Assembly: GCF_036227605.1 (NCBI RefSeq)
Contig: NZ_CP109487.1
Span: 1,364,001 to 1,428,000, forward strand
Direction of reading: 5' to 3'
Length of the DNA: 64,000 nt
Source of the DNA: Streptomyces sp. NBC_01439
GTDB taxonomy: Bacteria > Actinomycetota > Actinomycetes > Streptomycetales > Streptomycetaceae
In this document: piece after piece, positions 61,437-64,000 of the stretch
Numbering within the stretch: position 1 is the first letter of the stretch
Layout: every line of letters begins with the position of its first letter
Notes under the pieces: generated by a model
The model's input: only the letters and a program-made list of their open reading frames with translations
Told to the model about the DNA's origin: nothing
Databases searched by the model: none
Made by a program: the position numbers and the translations under genes

Positions 61437-63809
61437 ATGAGCACCACGCACACCGCACAGGACTGGCACGCCCACTACGCGGCCGGCCGCGACTTCCGCC
61501 CCCTGAGCGACACCGAGAAGACCGTCCTCACCAAGCACCTGGCCCTGCCGGAAGGCGCCGAGGGGGCCCGGGCCCTGGAGGTGGCCTGCGGGACCGGTGA
61601 GCTCGCCCGCTTCCTCGCCGCAGCCGGGTACCAGGTTGACGCCGTGGACTGGGCCCAGTCCGCGGTCGACAAGGCCAGCGCGGACTCGGCCGGGGTCAGC
61701 TGCCACCATCTCGACCTGACCAGTGGGGACCTCTCCTCTCTCGCCCCGGCCGGGTCGGGCGGCTATCGGCTGATCACCATGCGCCGGGCTCTGGCCCATC
61801 TGCCCGACCGCACCCGCACGGTCGCCGAACTCGCTGCCCTCCTCGACGAGGACGGCACCCTGTGCGTGATCACCCCGCACGCCGACCGACACCCCGAGGA
61901 GCTGCGCGGGATTTGCCTGGACGACGCCGAGATCGACCTTCTCGCCGACGGCTGGCAGCACACCGAGCGCATCGAGGCCGGCGACCTCACCGTCCTGCTG
62001 CTGCGCGGGCCCAAATCCGACCCCGTCACCTACAGCGAGAAGCGGACCCCGAAGCCGTCCGCGATGGCCGGCGTCGCCGTCGTGGTCACCAACGACCGCG
62101 GGCAGGTCCTCCTCGGCTGGAACCCCTCCCGCGCCGTATGGGAACTCCCGGCCGGCAAGGTGGAGCCGGGCGAGGCCTTCGAGGCCACCGCGGTACGCGA
62201 ACTCGCGGAGGAGGCGGGCCTGCACGCCCGGCCGGAGTCCGTGCTCCTGCTGGGCACGTTGTGCGACTCCACGCACGGATTCACCCGGATCACCGAGATC
62301 GCCCGCCTCACCGACTACACCGGCAAGCCGACCGTCCGGGAACCGGAGTTGATCACCCGGTGGGAATGGCACACCCCCTTCGCCGTGCGGAACCTGCCCC
62401 AGCCGATCTTCACGGCTTCCGCCCAGGCCCTGAACGTGGTGTGGCCGGGCCTGCTGCCCGACGTCCCACCCGCGCACCACACGCCCAGGCCCACCGGACG
62501 CGTGCAGCTGACGTTCGCCGAACCGGCCACGGCAATCCGGCTCCGCGAGCAGCTGGTCCAAGACCTCACCGATGCCGGCTGGACGGACACCCCGGAGCTG
62601 CGGCGGGCGTTCGTGACGGTGCCCCGTCACGCCTTCCTCCCCGAGCAGTCGCTCCCTCGGGCGTACGCCAACGAGGCGGTGGCCACCGTGTTCGACGAGG
62701 ACACCGGGCGGTCGATGAGCTCGGTATCCCAACCCGAGATGCAGGCGGTCATGCTACGCCGCGCCAACCTCCGGCCCGGCGCGAACGTGCTGGAGATCGG
62801 AGGCGGTGGCTACAACGCCTGCCTGATCGCCGAACTCGTCGGCCCTCATGGGTCGGTGGTGTGCATGGAGATCGACCCGTACGTCCACGCCCGTACGGAG
62901 CGGTTCCTGGCCGAGACCGGGTACGCCGACCGGGTCCGGGCTGTCCTGGGCGACGGCACCAACGGAACCCCCGGGGAGCTGATCCCGGCTGACGGCTTCG
63001 ACGCCATCATCGTGACGGTCGCCTCGAACGACGTGGCACGGTACTGGACGAACCAACTCGCCGAGGGCGGGCACCTGGTCGTGCCCCTGCGGATCGGCGG
63101 GTTCACCCGGGCCGTCGGCCTGCGCAACGAGGACCCGGCGCTGGTGTCCACGGAGATCAGCCCGTGCGGGTTCGTCCCCATGCAGGGTGCCGGCCGGTGG
63201 GACGAGACCGCGGCCCCGCTCGGGGACACCGGCTACGGCATCCGCTGGGAGGACACCCCGCCCACCGCGCTCGACGGCCTGGACCGCGCCCTGGCCGCGG
63301 GCGGCACCGAGCTGTGGACCGGGGTGACGGTGCTTGGCGGCGAGTCGGTCGAGGACCTGCAGCTGTGGCTGGCCACCTCCCTGGCCGGGTTCTGCCGGAT
63401 GGAAGGGGATCCGGACCGGCCGGGGCCGGTGCGGCTGCCGAAGCGGTCGGGTGCCGAAACAATCATCCTCGGTCGCTCGCTGGCCTGCCTGATGACGGAG
63501 CGGCGTGAGCACGACGAGGCCGACGGCGCCTCCACCTGGGAGTTCGGAGTCCAGGGCTTCGGGCCGGACGGAAAGGCCGCCGCGGACACCCTGGCCGCCG
63601 CCGTCCAGACGTGGGACCGCGACCTGCGGGGCCGGGCCACGCCCCGGCTGACGGTGGTACCCGCGGGTACCCCCGACTCCGCGCTCCCCGCCGGAGACAT
63701 CGTGGAAAAGAAGGACAGCCGCATCGTGGTCTCCTGGCCCGGCCGTGACGAGGCTCCCGCCCCCGCCGTTGGACGGAACACAGCCTCAGGGAGGTCCGAC
63801 GAGCAGTGA
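61437..63809 (+). CDS. Methyltransferase-Nudix-PCMT triple fusion
   Basis: 790 aa from ATG 61437, with GGGAG about 11 nt upstream. Residues 1-190: class I methyltransferase, EVACGTGELARFLAAAGY (about 47). Residues 205-335: Nudix domain, PAGKVEPGEAFEATAVREL then AEEAG (about 238-262). Residues 365-770: PCMT-like domain with FVTVPRHAFLPEQSLPRAYA, VLEIGGGGYNACLIAELVG (about 452). Its tail (TWEFGVQGFGPDGKAAADTL, QTWDRDLRGR, SRIVVSWPG) matches the tail of the FxLD-system methyltransferase at 45560. Three enzymes in one chain suggest sequential work on one substrate. The stop overlaps the next gene by GTGA. Confidence 0.85.
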   Translation: MSTTHTAQDWHAHYAAGRDFRPLSDTEKTVLTKHLALPEGAEGARALEVACGTGELARFLAAAGYQVDAVDWAQSAVDKASADSAGVSCHHLDLTSGDLSSLAPAGSGGYRLITMRRALAHLPDRTRTVAELAALLDEDGTLCVITPHADRHPEELRGICLDDAEIDLLADGWQHTERIEAGDLTVLLLRGPKSDPVTYSEKRTPKPSAMAGVAVVVTNDRGQVLLGWNPSRAVWELPAGKVEPGEAFEATAVRELAEEAGLHARPESVLLLGTLCDSTHGFTRITEIARLTDYTGKPTVREPELITRWEWHTPFAVRNLPQPIFTASAQALNVVWPGLLPDVPPAHHTPRPTGRVQLTFAEPATAIRLREQLVQDLTDAGWTDTPELRRAFVTVPRHAFLPEQSLPRAYANEAVATVFDEDTGRSMSSVSQPEMQAVMLRRANLRPGANVLEIGGGGYNACLIAELVGPHGSVVCMEIDPYVHARTERFLAETGYADRVRAVLGDGTNGTPGELIPADGFDAIIVTVASNDVARYWTNQLAEGGHLVVPLRIGGFTRAVGLRNEDPALVSTEISPCGFVPMQGAGRWDETAAPLGDTGYGIRWEDTPPTALDGLDRALAAGGTELWTGVTVLGGESVEDLQLWLATSLAGFCRMEGDPDRPGPVRLPKRSGAETIILGRSLACLMTERREHDEADGASTWEFGVQGFGPDGKAAADTLAAAVQTWDRDLRGRATPRLTVVPAGTPDSALPAGDIVEKKDSRIVVSWPGRDEAPAPAVGRNTASGRSDEQ

Positions 63810-64000
63810 TCACCTGGATCAACGGGGCCTTCGGCAGCGGCAAGAGCACCCTGGCGGCCATCCTCCATCAGGCACTGCCCGGTTCGGTGGTGGCCGACCC
63901 GGAGGAGATCGGCGACCTGCTGCGCCGCACCCTGGCCGGGCACCCCGGAAAGCTCCGCGACTACCAGGATTACCCGGCCTGGCGGCGCCTGACCACGGCC
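63806..64000 (+). CDS. P-loop kinase-like protein, truncated by the window end
   Basis: First 65 residues from GTG 63806, with GGGAGG upstream. ITWINGAFGSGKSTLAAILH (residues 2-21) is a Walker A motif of small P-loop kinases; VVADPEEIGDLLRRTL follows. Relatives in Streptomyces phosphorylate nucleotides or small molecules. The rest lies outside the window. Confidence 0.8.
   Translation, partial: MITWINGAFGSGKSTLAAILHQALPGSVVADPEEIGDLLRRTLAGHPGKLRDYQDYPAWRRLTTA

Overview
The window is high-GC DNA with codon usage, GTG starts, 1-4 nt stop/start overlaps and gene families typical of Streptomyces. It is chromosomal but rich in accessory modules, and it is read in five blocks.

(1) 1-7841 looks like ordinary chromosome: a degenerate HD-domain protein, a zinc-ribbon/SDR oxidoreductase, a DMT-type membrane protein, a secreted Rpf-LysM-M23 wall hydrolase, 6-phosphogluconate dehydrogenase (gnd), a small proline-rich protein, a racemase-like protein, a GNAT acetyltransferase and aspartate decarboxylase (panD).

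(2) 7842-11044 carries mobile-element genes: a repeat-rich intergenic region, an AlpA/Xis-type HTH protein, a kinase-like protein and a tyrosine integrase on the other strand.

(3) 11115-29910 is a five-gene, one-direction defence-like operon: Hanks Ser/Thr kinase, SNF2-type helicase (DrmD-like), 1815-aa adenine-type DNA methylase (DrmMI/PglX-like), 2243-aa SF2 helicase with a C-terminal DUF1998/MZB region, and a UvrD helicase with an N-terminal RelE/ParE-like domain. The order follows class 1 DISARM (drmD-drmMI-drmA-drmB), but drmA and drmB functions seem to lie in one protein and the expected drmC nuclease is replaced by the RelE-UvrD fusion. A 15-bp hairpin closes the operon.

(4) 29959-37413 is mostly minus-strand accessory and regulatory genes: a methyltransferase, the debris of a phosphotransferase gene, a nuclease-like protein, an NAD(P) oxidoreductase with a TPR regulator, TrmO, and an XRE regulator. 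From 37617 the plus strand carries an ATPase-methyltransferase fusion, small proteins and a GntR-like regulator that lead into a RiPP cluster.

(5) 40918-48814 is an FxLD-family lanthipeptide cluster: precursor, LanB, LanC, a SpaB_C-like/PCMT-type methyltransferase fusion and a helical accessory protein, ended by a rho-independent terminator at 48941. Next to it, 49047-64000 is a dense second cluster: a 49-aa Ser/Cys-rich small ORF with a TTA codon, ABC and MFS transporters, six Nudix domains in four proteins (one triple, one Nudix-APH fusion, one methyltransferase-Nudix-PCMT fusion), two further PCMT domains, a GFA-like protein, a GNAT, a VanX-like dipeptidase and a P-loop kinase cut by the window end. 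The last PCMT domain resembles the one in the FxLD cluster, so the two clusters may form one peptide-modification locus. An intact IS4-type element sits exactly at a stop/start junction in the second cluster and leaves both neighbouring reading frames intact.

The best candidates for new biology are the kinase/DISARM-like/RelE-UvrD operon and the multi-Nudix/PCMT cluster attached to the FxLD lanthipeptide genes. All family names come from reading motifs by eye; no database search was possible.
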